Shown: positions 1 through 8,155 of the stretch, one piece after another
Position numbering within the stretch: the first letter of the stretch is position 1
Layout of the letters: each line of letters starts with the position of its first letter
Origin: Crocinitomicaceae bacterium
GTDB taxonomy: Bacteria; Bacteroidota; Bacteroidia; Flavobacteriales_D; Crocinitomicaceae
Length of the DNA: 49,485 bases
Direction: 5' to 3'
Assembly (NCBI GenBank): GCA_029251865.1
Contig: JAQXCN010000056.1
Coordinates: 1-49,485, forward strand
Notes under the pieces: generated by a model
Databases searched by the model: none
The model's input: the letters and a program-made list of their open reading frames with translations, nothing else
What the model was told of the DNA's origin: nothing
Position numbers and translations under genes: made by a program

Positions 1-557
1 GAAGTAACAAAAAAGCTATATGAACCTGTACTTGCTGTAGGCATGACCGTCGTTCCTACTGCTTCAAATGGGGAACCAGACCCAAGTAAAGTTCCACCTG
101 CTGCATCATACCAGTTAAGGGTATATGTGTCAGAAGGTGTTGTATAGTCTATTGTTGCACCAAAACCACCGTTGTTTACCACAGTGCTGTTTTCGTCAAG
201 AAGAGCCCAGCTAATCTCACCATTCCACGCTCCGGATACCCATGTCGCGGTTATTACAGACCCTTCTGGAAAGGTAATAGCAGAAGACCCTGAAGCACCA
301 GTTATAGAGGCTTCGTTTAAAATTAGAGTTCCGTTTGCAAAAAGAGAAACACTCGCTCCATTCCAACCATCTCCGAAAGAATCGATCATGTCCAGTGTAT
401 AAGTTAAAAGAGCCGGTGTAGCGGCAGCTTCCAATGGCACACTGGTCACACCTCCACAGTAAGCAAGCGGACTTGCAGACGTGGGTGCATCACACTGCGC
501 ATTTAAGGTCGATAGACCAAAAAACAATGAGATACTGAATAGTAGTAATTTTTTCAT
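1..557 (-). CDS. Secreted protein, N-terminal part (runs off the window)
   Basis: The ATG at 557-555 opens a minus-strand frame that stays open to the left edge (185 complete codons), so the C-terminus is missing. It begins with a signal peptide (MKKLLLFSIS, then a hydrophobic run ending LNAQ/C at about residue 21). About 60 residues in there is a DSFGDGWNGA motif, followed by SVSLFANG and later Ser/Thr/Gly-rich beta-strand-like sequence. The D-x-x-GDGWNG motif is common in large secreted Bacteroidota proteins that often end in a T9SS sorting domain; that end cannot be seen here. Function is unknown; an adhesin or extracellular enzyme is possible. The gene is divergent from the SDR gene, and the 137-base gap must hold both promoters. 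Confidence 0.8.
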   Translation of the reverse strand, partial: MKKLLLFSISLFFGLSTLNAQCDAPTSASPLAYCGGVTSVPLEAAATPALLTYTLDMIDSFGDGWNGASVSLFANGTLILNEASITGASGSSAITFPEGSVITATWVSGAWNGEISWALLDENSTVVNNGGFGATIDYTTPSDTYTLNWYDAAGGTLLGSGSPFEAVGTTVMPTASTGSYSFFVT

Positions 558-694
558 TTATTTAATTATTTAGATTTGTAATTTAGCGAAAATATGAAAT
601 TCTTGTGATAGAAATAAATTTCGACCCTATTAATTCGCACAAATTTATTATTCATGCAGAAGAAATTATTATTCGATCTTAAAAAACAACAAAT

Positions 695-1486
695 ATGGAA
701 ATCTTAGAAAATAAAGTAGCTGTCGTTTCAGGAAGTTCCCAGGGTATAGGAAAAGAAACCGCAAAACTTTTTGCATCGCGGGGTGCGTCAGTAATTCTTT
801 TAGCTAGAAATAAGTCTAAATTAGAGGGCGTGATAGAAGAACTTGATTCTTCATTACCTTCGCAAAGACACGGTCTTATTGTTGCTGATTTTTCAATGCC
901 AAATACACTTGATCAAGCCCTTCAGGATTTCTTAGCAAAAGAAACGAGACCGATACACATCTTAGTAAACAATACCGGTGGTCCAGCAGGTGGTTTAATT
1001 AAGGATGCTACTCCTCAAGAATTTATAAATACATTTCAGCAGCATTTAATTTGCAATCACATTTTGGCTCAAGCCTTAATTCCAGGGATGATTAATGAAA
1101 AATTTGGTAGAATAATCAATGTGATTTCAACATCTGTCAAGCAGCCTCTAAATGGTCTAGGTGTTTCCAACACGATACGAGGTGCAGTTGCAAATTGGAG
1201 TAAAACCCTTGCCAATGAACTTGGTGAATTCAATATAACCGTTAACAACGTGCTTCCTGGTGCAACTAATACTTCTCGACTTTCGGACATTGCAGCATCT
1301 AAAGCATCCAAAACAGGCCATACGGTTGACCAAATATTCAGCTCCATGGCGGCACAAGTTCCAATGCAAAGAATTGCAGAGCCTGAAGAAGTAGCAAAGG
1401 CCATAGCTTTTCTGGCTTCAAATGAAGCCGACTATGTAAATGGAATCAATCTCCCAGTCGATGGAGGACGGACAAAATCTTTATAA
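695..1486 (+). CDS. SDR-family oxidoreductase-like protein with altered catalytic site
   Basis: 263 residues with a Rossmann fold typical of short-chain dehydrogenases. The nucleotide-binding motif is SGSSQGIG (residues 12-19), the NNAG-type motif reads NNTGG (92-96), and a Ser occurs in INVISTS (141-147). The C-terminal part (LPGATNT, then VDGG near the end) is also family-like. The catalytic YxxxK is missing: the aligned positions are S158 and R162 (GVSNTIRG). Some beta-ketoacyl-reductase-like SDR subgroups are known to lack the perfect tetrad, so this may be a real divergent subfamily and not a damaged gene. Substrate is unknown. The start ATG at 695 leaves a complete N-terminal beta strand. 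Its stop overlaps that of the convergent membrane protein gene by six bases. Confidence 0.85.
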   Translation: MEILENKVAVVSGSSQGIGKETAKLFASRGASVILLARNKSKLEGVIEELDSSLPSQRHGLIVADFSMPNTLDQALQDFLAKETRPIHILVNNTGGPAGGLIKDATPQEFINTFQQHLICNHILAQALIPGMINEKFGRIINVISTSVKQPLNGLGVSNTIRGAVANWSKTLANELGEFNITVNNVLPGATNTSRLSDIAASKASKTGHTVDQIFSSMAAQVPMQRIAEPEEVAKAIAFLASNEADYVNGINLPVDGGRTKSL

Positions 1487-1786
1487 CTTGGGCCTATTTT
1501 TGAGCGTTATTCTATAGGTGATTAAAGCCGGAAAGCCAATCAGAAAACAAGCAGCGAGCGCATAGCCTCTTGCGGTTAAATAAAAGTCAGAAAAAAACTC
1601 CATATCAGGGTCATATCCCCAAGGAGTAAATGAATACAAGCTTAAAGGACCTTCTATTATTACACCTGTTTCTTTTACTACATACTCGCCAGGAAATAAA
1701 TTTAGTGGTACCAGAAGTAAAAGCAGTAATACAGCTAAAAAGCAACATAAAAACATCCAAAAAGGTTTCTTCAAAGCGATTTTCAT
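1481..1786 (-). CDS. Small membrane protein of unknown function
   Basis: 101 residues from the ATG at 1786; the open frame continues upstream to a TTG at 1816, but the ATG is the more likely start. Two hydrophobic segments are visible: an N-terminal one (FWMFLCCFLAVLLLLLLVPL, about residues 9-28) and a second near the C-terminus (YALAACFLIGFPALI), with a polar loop of about 45 residues between them, probably extracytoplasmic. I recognise no family. The gene is divergent from the sensor kinase at 1820 with only about 33 bases between starts, and convergent with the SDR gene. Confidence 0.6.
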   Translation of the reverse strand: MKIALKKPFWMFLCCFLAVLLLLLLVPLNLFPGEYVVKETGVIIEGPLSLYSFTPWGYDPDMEFFSDFYLTARGYALAACFLIGFPALITYRITLKNRPKL

Positions 1787-1819
1787 AGATTCAAAGATAA
1801 GCCTTAATTTTAGCAAAGC

Positions 1820-3355
1820 ATGTCAAACGCAGCAAACGGATTACATATTAATAAACAACGTTGGAAAATATTCCTTGCGTTCATGGTCCTCATTGTTATT
1901 GCAGTTTCGTTATTTCTTTCTAATAATTTTCTCTCGAAGCTTGGTGATAAGGAACAGTCAAAGGCTACACAATGGGTAGAGGCCATTAAGAAGAAAGGGG
2001 CTTTAGTTCAGCTCAGTAATGACATTTTTTCAGAGCTCAAAAAAAAAGAACGTCAAAAAATAAACGTCGTCGTTGAGGCGCAAAAAGTATTACTTCAAAA
2101 GTCCGATCTTTCTAAAAGTCAAGACGTAGAATTTTCTCTGTCGATAATTCAGTCAAATACTGACATTCCTGTAGTGCTTCTTACCGAGGAGAATGGGATC
2201 ATGCAGTATAGAAATATGGAAAGCATATTTGGAAATACTGCAGATGAGGCAAGAAAAGATTCCATCTGTATAGAAAGTGCAAAAGAATGGAAAGCTGCGG
2301 GTCAATTTCAACTTATAGAATATTTAGACGGAGAGTTCCTTCAGTTTATATTTGGATCGTCATTTGAGCTTGGTCGTCTCCAGAACGAAAGTGAACGGCT
2401 GATTGCTTCTTTTAATGAAGAAATAAAGGATAACAAAGCACTTATACCCGTAATGCTTTGGGATGTTTCAACTGATTCTCTTGAAGCAACAAATATTAAT
2501 GTAGGTGCAAAACAAAGCCGTGATCTGAGAGGAGATTGGGCACAAAATAATCCTCCGCTGATATTTGATTTCGGGTCGGGTCAGAAAAGGTTATACTTTT
2601 CCGAGAGTGAGGAGCTTTATTATTTAAAGTGGATTCCAACATTTCAGGTGCTTATTTTGGGCTTGTTGATCCTTGTTGGGTATTTTATTTTCTCGACATA
2701 CCGAAAGGCGGAACAAAAAAGAGTTTGGGCCGGTATGGCCAAAGAAACTGCTCATCAGCTTGGAACACCTTTGTCCTCTTTGATGGGCTGGCAAGCACAC
2801 CTTGAACATCTTAAAGTTGACCCTATGGTTACCCAAGAGATGAAGAAAGATCTTGTGCGTCTTGAAAGAATAACGGATCGTTTTTCAAAAATCGGTTCTG
2901 AGTCCAAGCTTGAAGAAAAAAATATTGTAGCAACCATTCAAAACAATCTAGAGTATTTGGAAGCTCGTCTTTCAAAGAAGGTCGAGCTCATTTTTGAGTC
3001 AAAAGTATCCCCTGATTTATCTGTTTTACACAACGCTGCTTTAATGGATTGGGTAGTAGAAAATTTATGTAAGAATGCGGTGGACGCGATGCAAGGTGTC
3101 GGCAGATTAGAGATTTCTTTGGTCGCTCAAAAGTCTACTGTAGATATAGATTTTAAAGACTCTGGGAAAGGGATTCCCTCATCAAATCAAAAAGCGATTT
3201 TTGAGCCAGGGTTTTCGACGAAAAAGAGGGGTTGGGGTCTAGGTTTGGCTTTAGTAAAACGAATTATAGAGGAACATCATTCGGGAAAAGTTTACGTGGC
3301 GGAATCAAAGCTTGGCGAGGGTACAACCTTCAGAATTACTTTGCCGGTTCGTTGA
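1820..3355 (+). CDS. Sensor histidine kinase (orphan in this window)
   Basis: 511 residues. Membrane segments at about 17-35 and 274-292 bracket a roughly 240-residue periplasmic sensor region with no family I recognise. There is no clear HAMP. The H-box is ETAHQLGTPLSS with phospho-acceptor H312. The ATPase domain has an N-box (ENLCKNAVDAM, 414-424), G1 (DSGKGIP, 447-453), an F-box-like FEPGFST and G2 (GWGLGL, 471-476), and ends ITLPVR, so it is a complete HATPase_c domain. The H-box with QLG in place of the usual E-x-K/R recurs in Bacteroidota kinases, from memory. No response regulator gene lies beside it, so its partner must be elsewhere. The 3' end overlaps the convergent flavoprotein gene by 20 bases. 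Confidence 0.9.
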   Translation: MSNAANGLHINKQRWKIFLAFMVLIVIAVSLFLSNNFLSKLGDKEQSKATQWVEAIKKKGALVQLSNDIFSELKKKERQKINVVVEAQKVLLQKSDLSKSQDVEFSLSIIQSNTDIPVVLLTEENGIMQYRNMESIFGNTADEARKDSICIESAKEWKAAGQFQLIEYLDGEFLQFIFGSSFELGRLQNESERLIASFNEEIKDNKALIPVMLWDVSTDSLEATNINVGAKQSRDLRGDWAQNNPPLIFDFGSGQKRLYFSESEELYYLKWIPTFQVLILGLLILVGYFIFSTYRKAEQKRVWAGMAKETAHQLGTPLSSLMGWQAHLEHLKVDPMVTQEMKKDLVRLERITDRFSKIGSESKLEEKNIVATIQNNLEYLEARLSKKVELIFESKVSPDLSVLHNAALMDWVVENLCKNAVDAMQGVGRLEISLVAQKSTVDIDFKDSGKGIPSSNQKAIFEPGFSTKKRGWGLGLALVKRIIEEHHSGKVYVAESKLGEGTTFRITLPVR

Positions 3356-4304
3356 AATCTGACTTAAGCCTATCAATTACTTCGCTTACGCTCAAAATCT
3401 CTTTCACATATTCGATCGATGGACCTGCACACCAAACCGTTTTATAGGTGGTAGAAAAAGCCGCTTTTTGCAAACTTTTCATTCCTCTCATGAAGGTCAG
3501 CGCCTTGAACCACTTTTTAAGCTTTTTGTTTTTATTTAAAAAGGTCTCTAAAAAATTCTGTGAGGTACCGATTTTACTGACATAAGGTGTATTAATAACG
3601 GTGCATGGTGTTCCCGAAAGTTTTGTTGTGAGTACAATGTCTTTCGCACCATATTGAACACATGCGTCTTTATATCCCTGTGATACTGGCGCTTCTTTTG
3701 TTGCAATAAAGATGCTACCCATAGATACACCATCTGCACCTAGGTCAAGCATTTCTTTTATTCCGTGCCCGTCTCCAATACCTCCTGCCGATATTACTGG
3801 AATCTTACATTCTTTTTTGAGGGCTGGAATGAGTTCAGAAAAAGGAGTCGGCCCTGCATGACCACCTGCCTCTTTATTGACAGCTATGATTGCATCAGCT
3901 CCAAGTTCTTCAACCTTTCTTGCATATTTTGCATCAACAACATCACAGAAAACTTTTACGCCATATTGCTTTGACATAGCGATCGTTTCCGCCGGAGAAC
4001 CTAAAGATGTTATGAAATATGATATGCCTTCCTCACAACAGGCTTTGAGTTGTTCTCTATATAAAAAGTTCGATTTATTGACAATTAAGTTGATTCCGAA
4101 TGGTCCATCAGTGGCTTTTTTAATGCGTCTGATTGCCTCCCGCAGTTCATCAACGGTTCTGTAGTTTAGCGCCGGGATAGCACCGGTTATACCATTTTTT
4201 ATGGCCTCAATAATCATCTCCTCATTTGACACCAAAAACATAGGGGCCATAATAACGGGAAACTCAATATTTAACATTTCACTTAAAGAAGCTTTTTTTG
4301 TCAT
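3336..4304 (-). CDS. Nitronate monooxygenase / FabK-like FMN enzyme
   Basis: 322 residues of the 2-nitropropane dioxygenase/nitronate monooxygenase superfamily, an FMN-binding TIM barrel. Visible motifs are FPVIMAPM (15-22) at strand 1, NKEAGGHAG (143-151) with the candidate catalytic His149, the phosphate-binding ISAGGIGDG (171-179) and GVSMGSIFIA (192-201). The family includes nitronate monooxygenases, which detoxify propionate-3-nitronate, and the enoyl-ACP reductase FabK; sequence alone does not decide between them. It is cytoplasmic with no signal peptide. The ATG at 4304 is preceded on its own strand by TATTTTTG, 20 bases upstream, a plausible -7 element. It stands alone, divergent from the carboxypeptidase gene. 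Confidence 0.85.
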   Translation of the reverse strand: MTKKASLSEMLNIEFPVIMAPMFLVSNEEMIIEAIKNGITGAIPALNYRTVDELREAIRRIKKATDGPFGINLIVNKSNFLYREQLKACCEEGISYFITSLGSPAETIAMSKQYGVKVFCDVVDAKYARKVEELGADAIIAVNKEAGGHAGPTPFSELIPALKKECKIPVISAGGIGDGHGIKEMLDLGADGVSMGSIFIATKEAPVSQGYKDACVQYGAKDIVLTTKLSGTPCTVINTPYVSKIGTSQNFLETFLNKNKKLKKWFKALTFMRGMKSLQKAAFSTTYKTVWCAGPSIEYVKEILSVSEVIDRLKSDFNEPAK

Positions 4305-4324
4305 TACCTTTGTTTTCGTATTTT

Positions 4325-4332
4325 CAAAAATA
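4325..4332 (-). promoter_or_regulatory. Putative -7 element (TATTTTTG) of the nitronate monooxygenase gene
   Basis: On the minus strand this reads TATTTTTG, matching the Bacteroidota sigma -7 consensus TAnnTTTG, 20 bases before the ATG at 4304. I did not identify a convincing -33 TTG. Confidence 0.4.
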
Positions 4333-4356
4333 AGGAATTATAAAATCGTATCCTAA

Positions 4357-5406
4357 ATGAGTATTAAGCAATGGGTTTTTACCCTCTTCTTAGGTCTTCC
4401 TTTATTCGGTATAGCCCAAAAAAAGAAACTCGTCATTAAGGATTCCACGCGTTATTCTTTATCTATGATTTATGAGTCCCTAATAGACTTTTCATATGTA
4501 TATGAAGAATATGTTGAACTTTCGGTTTTAGGGTTTTCAGAGTTCGAACAATCTATCCCGCTACTTAAACTTAGTAATGCAAATGCAGAAGAGAAAAAAA
4601 ACATTCTTATTGTCGGTAATTTGCACGCAAGGGAATTTTTCAGTTCCAAGTTTGTTTTAAAATTTTGTAATGCGTTTTTGTATTCGCTTGATTCTGATAA
4701 AGGAATTTATCCATCTGCTCGTGAACTTCTCGGCAAGTATAATATTTACATTATTCCTGTTGCCAATCCTGATGGTCTAAAAATAGCACAAGAGGACTGG
4801 AAGGGGATTGAATCACACAAATCATCAATAGATTCTATAAAGCGAATAGGGCCATTTTCTGATTGGAAAGCAAATGGCAAGGGAATAGATCTTAATAATA
4901 ATTTTGATGACGGAAACTTTGAGGTCAAGCATGGTCATTTGTTTGAAGAAAAACCGGCCTCACAAGGTCATAAAGGAGCTTTTCCTTGTCAGGCGATAGA
5001 GGCCAAGATAATTCAAGACTTCGTAGACTCAATTGTCCCTCTTTTAACACTTTCTTTCCATACGAAGGGGGATGTCTTATTTTGGGCCGATAGAGGTACC
5101 CATGCTCAATTCAAAGGCTTGGATACTAAACTTAATACAGTTGTTGCTGAGACTTGTGGCTTTATATTGGCAAGAGTATCAAGAAACCCGAAAGAATATG
5201 GCGCGGGTTTAGAGAATTATATTCGTGCCAAGACCAAAAGAATTGGTGTTTGTGTTGAACTTTCAGTGCCAAATGGAACTACTGCCCAGCATCCTCCAAA
5301 TAAGTTTAATTCATTGGTTTGGCAAAAGTGTAAAAACATGCCAATTCTTTACCTTCAAGAGTTAGCGAGGTTATACCCTTCATATTCTTCTATTTTCAAA
5401 GAATAA
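4357..5406 (+). CDS. Secreted M14-family zinc carboxypeptidase
   Basis: 349 residues with an N-terminal signal peptide (hydrophobic to about residue 19, GIAQ then KKK). The M14 metal site is intact: NLHARE gives H90 and E93 (HxxE), and LSFHTKG gives the third zinc ligand H235. CVELS contributes E301 as the likely general base. ANPDG (136-140) and GIDLNNNF (176-183) are the usual substrate-site strands of the family. It probably hydrolyses C-terminal residues of peptides, or muropeptides, outside the inner membrane; specificity cannot be read. There is no T9SS sorting domain, so a periplasmic location is likely. It precedes pnuC by 74 bases. Confidence 0.9.
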   Translation: MSIKQWVFTLFLGLPLFGIAQKKKLVIKDSTRYSLSMIYESLIDFSYVYEEYVELSVLGFSEFEQSIPLLKLSNANAEEKKNILIVGNLHAREFFSSKFVLKFCNAFLYSLDSDKGIYPSARELLGKYNIYIIPVANPDGLKIAQEDWKGIESHKSSIDSIKRIGPFSDWKANGKGIDLNNNFDDGNFEVKHGHLFEEKPASQGHKGAFPCQAIEAKIIQDFVDSIVPLLTLSFHTKGDVLFWADRGTHAQFKGLDTKLNTVVAETCGFILARVSRNPKEYGAGLENYIRAKTKRIGVCVELSVPNGTTAQHPPNKFNSLVWQKCKNMPILYLQELARLYPSYSSIFKE

Positions 5407-5480
5407 GGGGCGATCAAAGGTGGTGAATGTGCAATGGCATTGAAATGCTTTGTAATTTTGAACTGCTTTTAATTATATTC

Positions 5481-6107
5481 ATGGATTTAACTTCAACGTA
5501 TTTTTTCGCTCCATATGAAGACTACTCACAATTAAATATTGTTCTAGAATTATTGGCTGTAATTTTTGGCCTTGTAAGCGTTTGGCTTTCTAAACTGAAT
5601 AACATTTTGGTATACCCGACTGGCTTGATATCAACATCGATATATGTTTATTTACTTTTTCATTGGGGATTATTGGGTGACATGATGATTAATGGATATT
5701 ATGTCGCAATGGGTATTTATGGTTGGTATTATTGGTCGAAGAAAAAAAACGGTTTAGAGGTTCACAAAATTGCAACGGTTACGGGTGCTGAATTGCGAAT
5801 GATTTTTGCACTGTTTTTGAGTACGCTTTTATTTGTTTTTGGTATTTATTCTGTATTTAGTTTTTGGGGAAGTTTAGTCAGTTATATTGACGCATGCACA
5901 AGCGCGCTATTTTTTGTAGCAATGTTTTTGATGGCAAGGCGTAAAGTTGAACATTGGATTTTTTGGATTGTGGGAGATGTGATTTCGATACCTTTATACA
6001 TCTACAAGGGTTTTGCGTTAACAGGACTGCAATACCTCATTTTCACCTTAATCGCTATTGGCGGTTATATTTCATGGAAAAAAGAGCTGGATTATGAAAG
6101 GCGTTAA
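5481..6107 (+). CDS. pnuC: Nicotinamide riboside transporter PnuC
   Basis: 208 residues from the ATG at 5481, giving the N-terminus MDLTSTYFFAPYEDYS usual for Bacteroidota PnuC. An upstream in-frame ATG at 5427 would add 18 residues, has a purine-rich AAAGGTGG before it, and cannot be excluded. The protein is almost wholly hydrophobic with about seven membrane helices. Family signatures are NNILVYPTG (40-48), the aromatic GWYYW (81-85) that lines the vitamin site, and GGYISWKKE at the C-terminus. It is a facilitative inner-membrane importer of nicotinamide riboside (or possibly another vitamin). The overlap of 14 bases with a ribosylnicotinamide kinase gene supports the nicotinamide riboside role, because the kinase traps the imported substrate. 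Confidence 0.93.
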   Translation: MDLTSTYFFAPYEDYSQLNIVLELLAVIFGLVSVWLSKLNNILVYPTGLISTSIYVYLLFHWGLLGDMMINGYYVAMGIYGWYYWSKKKNGLEVHKIATVTGAELRMIFALFLSTLLFVFGIYSVFSFWGSLVSYIDACTSALFFVAMFLMARRKVEHWIFWIVGDVISIPLYIYKGFALTGLQYLIFTLIAIGGYISWKKELDYERR

Positions 6108-6597
6108 AATTGCTTTTACAGGGCCTGAGTGTTCAGGTAAAACAACGCTTTCTGATTGGACGTCGGTTCATTTTGATGCCAATCTTGTTTCAGAATATGC
6201 AAGAGATTACCTAAGTTCGGATAGTAATTATAAAATTAACGATCTAGAAAAGATTGCTCAAGAACAATACAATCAAAACACTATTGAAAACGGACTTACA
6301 ATTTTAGATACAGAGATGTTAGTGATGCGTATTTGGTGCGAGGAGAAATTTGGTTTTTGTTCTCCGTTAATAAAAAGGCTTTACAACAAACAAAAGGTGG
6401 ATTTGTATTTTCTTTGTAAACCTGATTTTAAATGGGAGCCAGATGTGTTAAGAGAAAATCCAAATGATAGAAATCGGTTGTTTGAATATTACATTACGTA
6501 TTTAAATCAGCTTGATGTGCCGTTTATTATTTTGAGTGGTAATTTAGTTGATCGAAAAGCCATGATTACAGCGGAATTAAAAAAAGTATTGGTATGA
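6094..6597 (+). CDS. NadR-type ribosylnicotinamide kinase (AAA family ATPase)
   Basis: 167 residues from the ATG at 6094, which is inside the end of pnuC; an earlier in-frame TTG at 6058 is unlikely. The P-loop is GPECSGKT (10-17), followed by SEYARDYL (33-40) and LDTEMLVMRIW (71-81), the pattern of the C-terminal kinase domain of NadR. It phosphorylates nicotinamide riboside to NMN using ATP. The DNA-binding and NMN-adenylyltransferase domains of full-length NadR are absent, so this is a stand-alone kinase. Together with pnuC it forms an NAD salvage pair. Its stop overlaps the SCO1-like start (ATGA). Confidence 0.9.
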   Translation: MKGVKIAFTGPECSGKTTLSDWTSVHFDANLVSEYARDYLSSDSNYKINDLEKIAQEQYNQNTIENGLTILDTEMLVMRIWCEEKFGFCSPLIKRLYNKQKVDLYFLCKPDFKWEPDVLRENPNDRNRLFEYYITYLNQLDVPFIILSGNLVDRKAMITAELKKVLV

Positions 6598-7253
6598 AGA
6601 AAGTGATTTTTATATTCGGACTTTTATTCGTTTGTGTACCCATAGCCTATTATTTTAACAAACCCGATGGTAAAAAGCAATTGGATATAATCAATCCAAT
6701 AGATTTGGATGAAGATGTTGTAGATCCCGAGCTTAGAAACAAAGGACGTGCTCATTTTATTGCTGATTTTGAATTAACAGATCAAAACAATCAACAATTT
6801 CGTTCTAAAAGCATTAATGGGAAAATCTGGATTGTTGAGTATTTCTTTTCAACCTGTAAAGGGATTTGTCCTATTATGAATGCTGAAATGAAACGCGTTC
6901 AATCGGCTTATGAAAAGGACATAAACGTTGTGATTTTGAGTCTAACTGTAGATCCCGACAATGACAATCCAGAGGTGTTAAAAAGTTACGCTCAGACGCA
7001 TGGCGCTATAAAAGGAAAGTGGTTTTTTCTTACAGGAGCAAAGGCAAAATTGTATGCGTTAGCCCGAAAATCTTTCTTTTTACTCAAGCCGGCAGAGGCG
7101 AAAAACCAGGGCGATGTAGGGAGTGATTTCATTCACACTAATAATTTTGTTTTGATTGATAAGAACAGGCAAATTAGAGGATATTATGATGGTACAAATC
7201 CAGAAGAGGTGAATGAGCTAATAGAAGATATTGAAATCTTGAAAGGTGAATAG
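6594..7253 (+). CDS. SCO1/SenC-family copper chaperone-like thioredoxin
   Basis: 219 residues with one N-terminal membrane anchor (about 4-20) and a thioredoxin-fold domain facing the periplasm. The copper site is complete: FSTCKGICP gives C88 and C92 (CxxxCP), and SDFIHTNNF gives H181. SLTVDPDNDNPEVL is the usual conserved strand of the family. SCO proteins deliver copper to, or reduce cysteines in, the CuA site of cytochrome c oxidase subunit II. The ATG overlaps the preceding stop by four bases, so it is translated with the NAD-salvage genes, although no functional link is known. Confidence 0.92.
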   Translation: MKKVIFIFGLLFVCVPIAYYFNKPDGKKQLDIINPIDLDEDVVDPELRNKGRAHFIADFELTDQNNQQFRSKSINGKIWIVEYFFSTCKGICPIMNAEMKRVQSAYEKDINVVILSLTVDPDNDNPEVLKSYAQTHGAIKGKWFFLTGAKAKLYALARKSFFLLKPAEAKNQGDVGSDFIHTNNFVLIDKNRQIRGYYDGTNPEEVNELIEDIEILKGE

Positions 7254-7285
7254 GATTCATTCTATTCAGAGCCACTGAAATTGCC

Positions 7286-7293
7286 TATCTTTG
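7286..7293 (+). promoter_or_regulatory. Putative -7 element (TATCTTTG) of the rluB-like operon
   Basis: TATCTTTG matches TAnnTTTG 34 bases before the ATG at 7328, in the only gap (74 bases) between the SCO1-like gene and the pseudouridine synthase gene. No good -33 TTG was found. Confidence 0.35.
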
Positions 7294-7327
7294 TCCCCAA
7301 GGGACTAAATCTATTAGAAGATTCGCA

Positions 7328-8155
7328 ATGCGTAGAGATAAAAAAAATCAACAACCAGAAAAAAATGTTTCCAAACGCGATAAGCGTAAGTACATTGAGT
7401 ACAAACAGAAACATAAAAAAGGGGATCCGTTACCATCATTTAGTGATGAGGTGAGATTGAATAAATTCATTTCTAATGCGGGAATTTGCTCCAGAAGAGA
7501 GGCTGATGTGCTAATTGCAGCAGGAGTCGTAATGGTCAACAATAAAGTAACCACAGAGCTGGGGTTTAAAGTGAAGCCTGATGATGAGGTTAAATATGAC
7601 GGTGAGACTATTAAATCATTCAATAAGCGTTATGTTCTACTTAATAAGCCAAAGGGTTTTTACTCCACTTTGGGTGAATCTAAAGGAAGGAAAACAGCCG
7701 TAAAATTAGTTCAGAAAGCTTGCAAAGAATTATTATTCCCTGTTGATAAATTAGATAAAGACGCAACAGGTCTTTTACTTTTCACGAATGATTCAGACTT
7801 ATCCAAAAAATTAAACCACCCCCGTTTTCAGTCTAAAAAGTTATATCATGTTGAGTTAAATAAGCCAGTAACCAAAAGTCATTTGAATAAACTAATTGAA
7901 GGAGTCGACTTGGAGGATGGTAAGACGAAAGTGTTGAGTGCATCACATGTTGAAGATGGCACCTCTCGAGAGGTAGGTGTAGAAATTAGCTCAGGAAAAA
8001 AACAGGTGTTACATAGAATGTTTGAGGCAATGGGTATGGCTGTCGTAAAACTTGATCGTGTTCGTTTTTCAGGTTTAACAAAGAAAGATTTACCAAGGGG
8101 AATGCATAGGCATCTCACGGAGAATGAGATTTCTTTTTTAAAAATGTCTAAATAG
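7328..8155 (+). CDS. rRNA pseudouridine synthase, RsuA/RluB/RluF family
   Basis: 275 residues. A lysine-rich head (1-35) leads into an S4 RNA-binding domain (RLNKFISNAGICSRREAD, 43-60). The catalytic domain has LLNKPKG (104-110) and DKLDKDATGLLLFTND (140-155), corresponding to the family RLDxxTxGLL motif, with D143 as the catalytic aspartate. It isomerises a specific uridine in rRNA; which position cannot be decided from sequence (RluB, RluE, RluF and RsuA share this architecture). It heads a run of four overlapping genes ending in pth, another translation gene. Confidence 0.9.
   Translation: MRRDKKNQQPEKNVSKRDKRKYIEYKQKHKKGDPLPSFSDEVRLNKFISNAGICSRREADVLIAAGVVMVNNKVTTELGFKVKPDDEVKYDGETIKSFNKRYVLLNKPKGFYSTLGESKGRKTAVKLVQKACKELLFPVDKLDKDATGLLLFTNDSDLSKKLNHPRFQSKKLYHVELNKPVTKSHLNKLIEGVDLEDGKTKVLSASHVEDGTSREVGVEISSGKKQVLHRMFEAMGMAVVKLDRVRFSGLTKKDLPRGMHRHLTENEISFLKMSK

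Noticed and set aside
172-402. Plus-strand open frame of 76 residues
   Set aside because: It is antisense to the start of the secreted protein gene, which has a signal peptide and a recognisable motif; the frame has no domain and no signal.
1069-1404. Minus-strand frames inside the SDR gene
   Set aside because: They are shadows of a well-supported coding region and show no independent motifs.
5427-5480. Upstream extension of pnuC by 18 residues
   Set aside because: The added sequence is unlike the family N-terminus; kept only as an alternative because a purine-rich stretch precedes it.
6058-6093. TTG extension of the ribosylnicotinamide kinase
   Set aside because: It adds residues read from the pnuC tail in another frame; the ATG at 6094 places the P-loop at the normal distance from the N-terminus.
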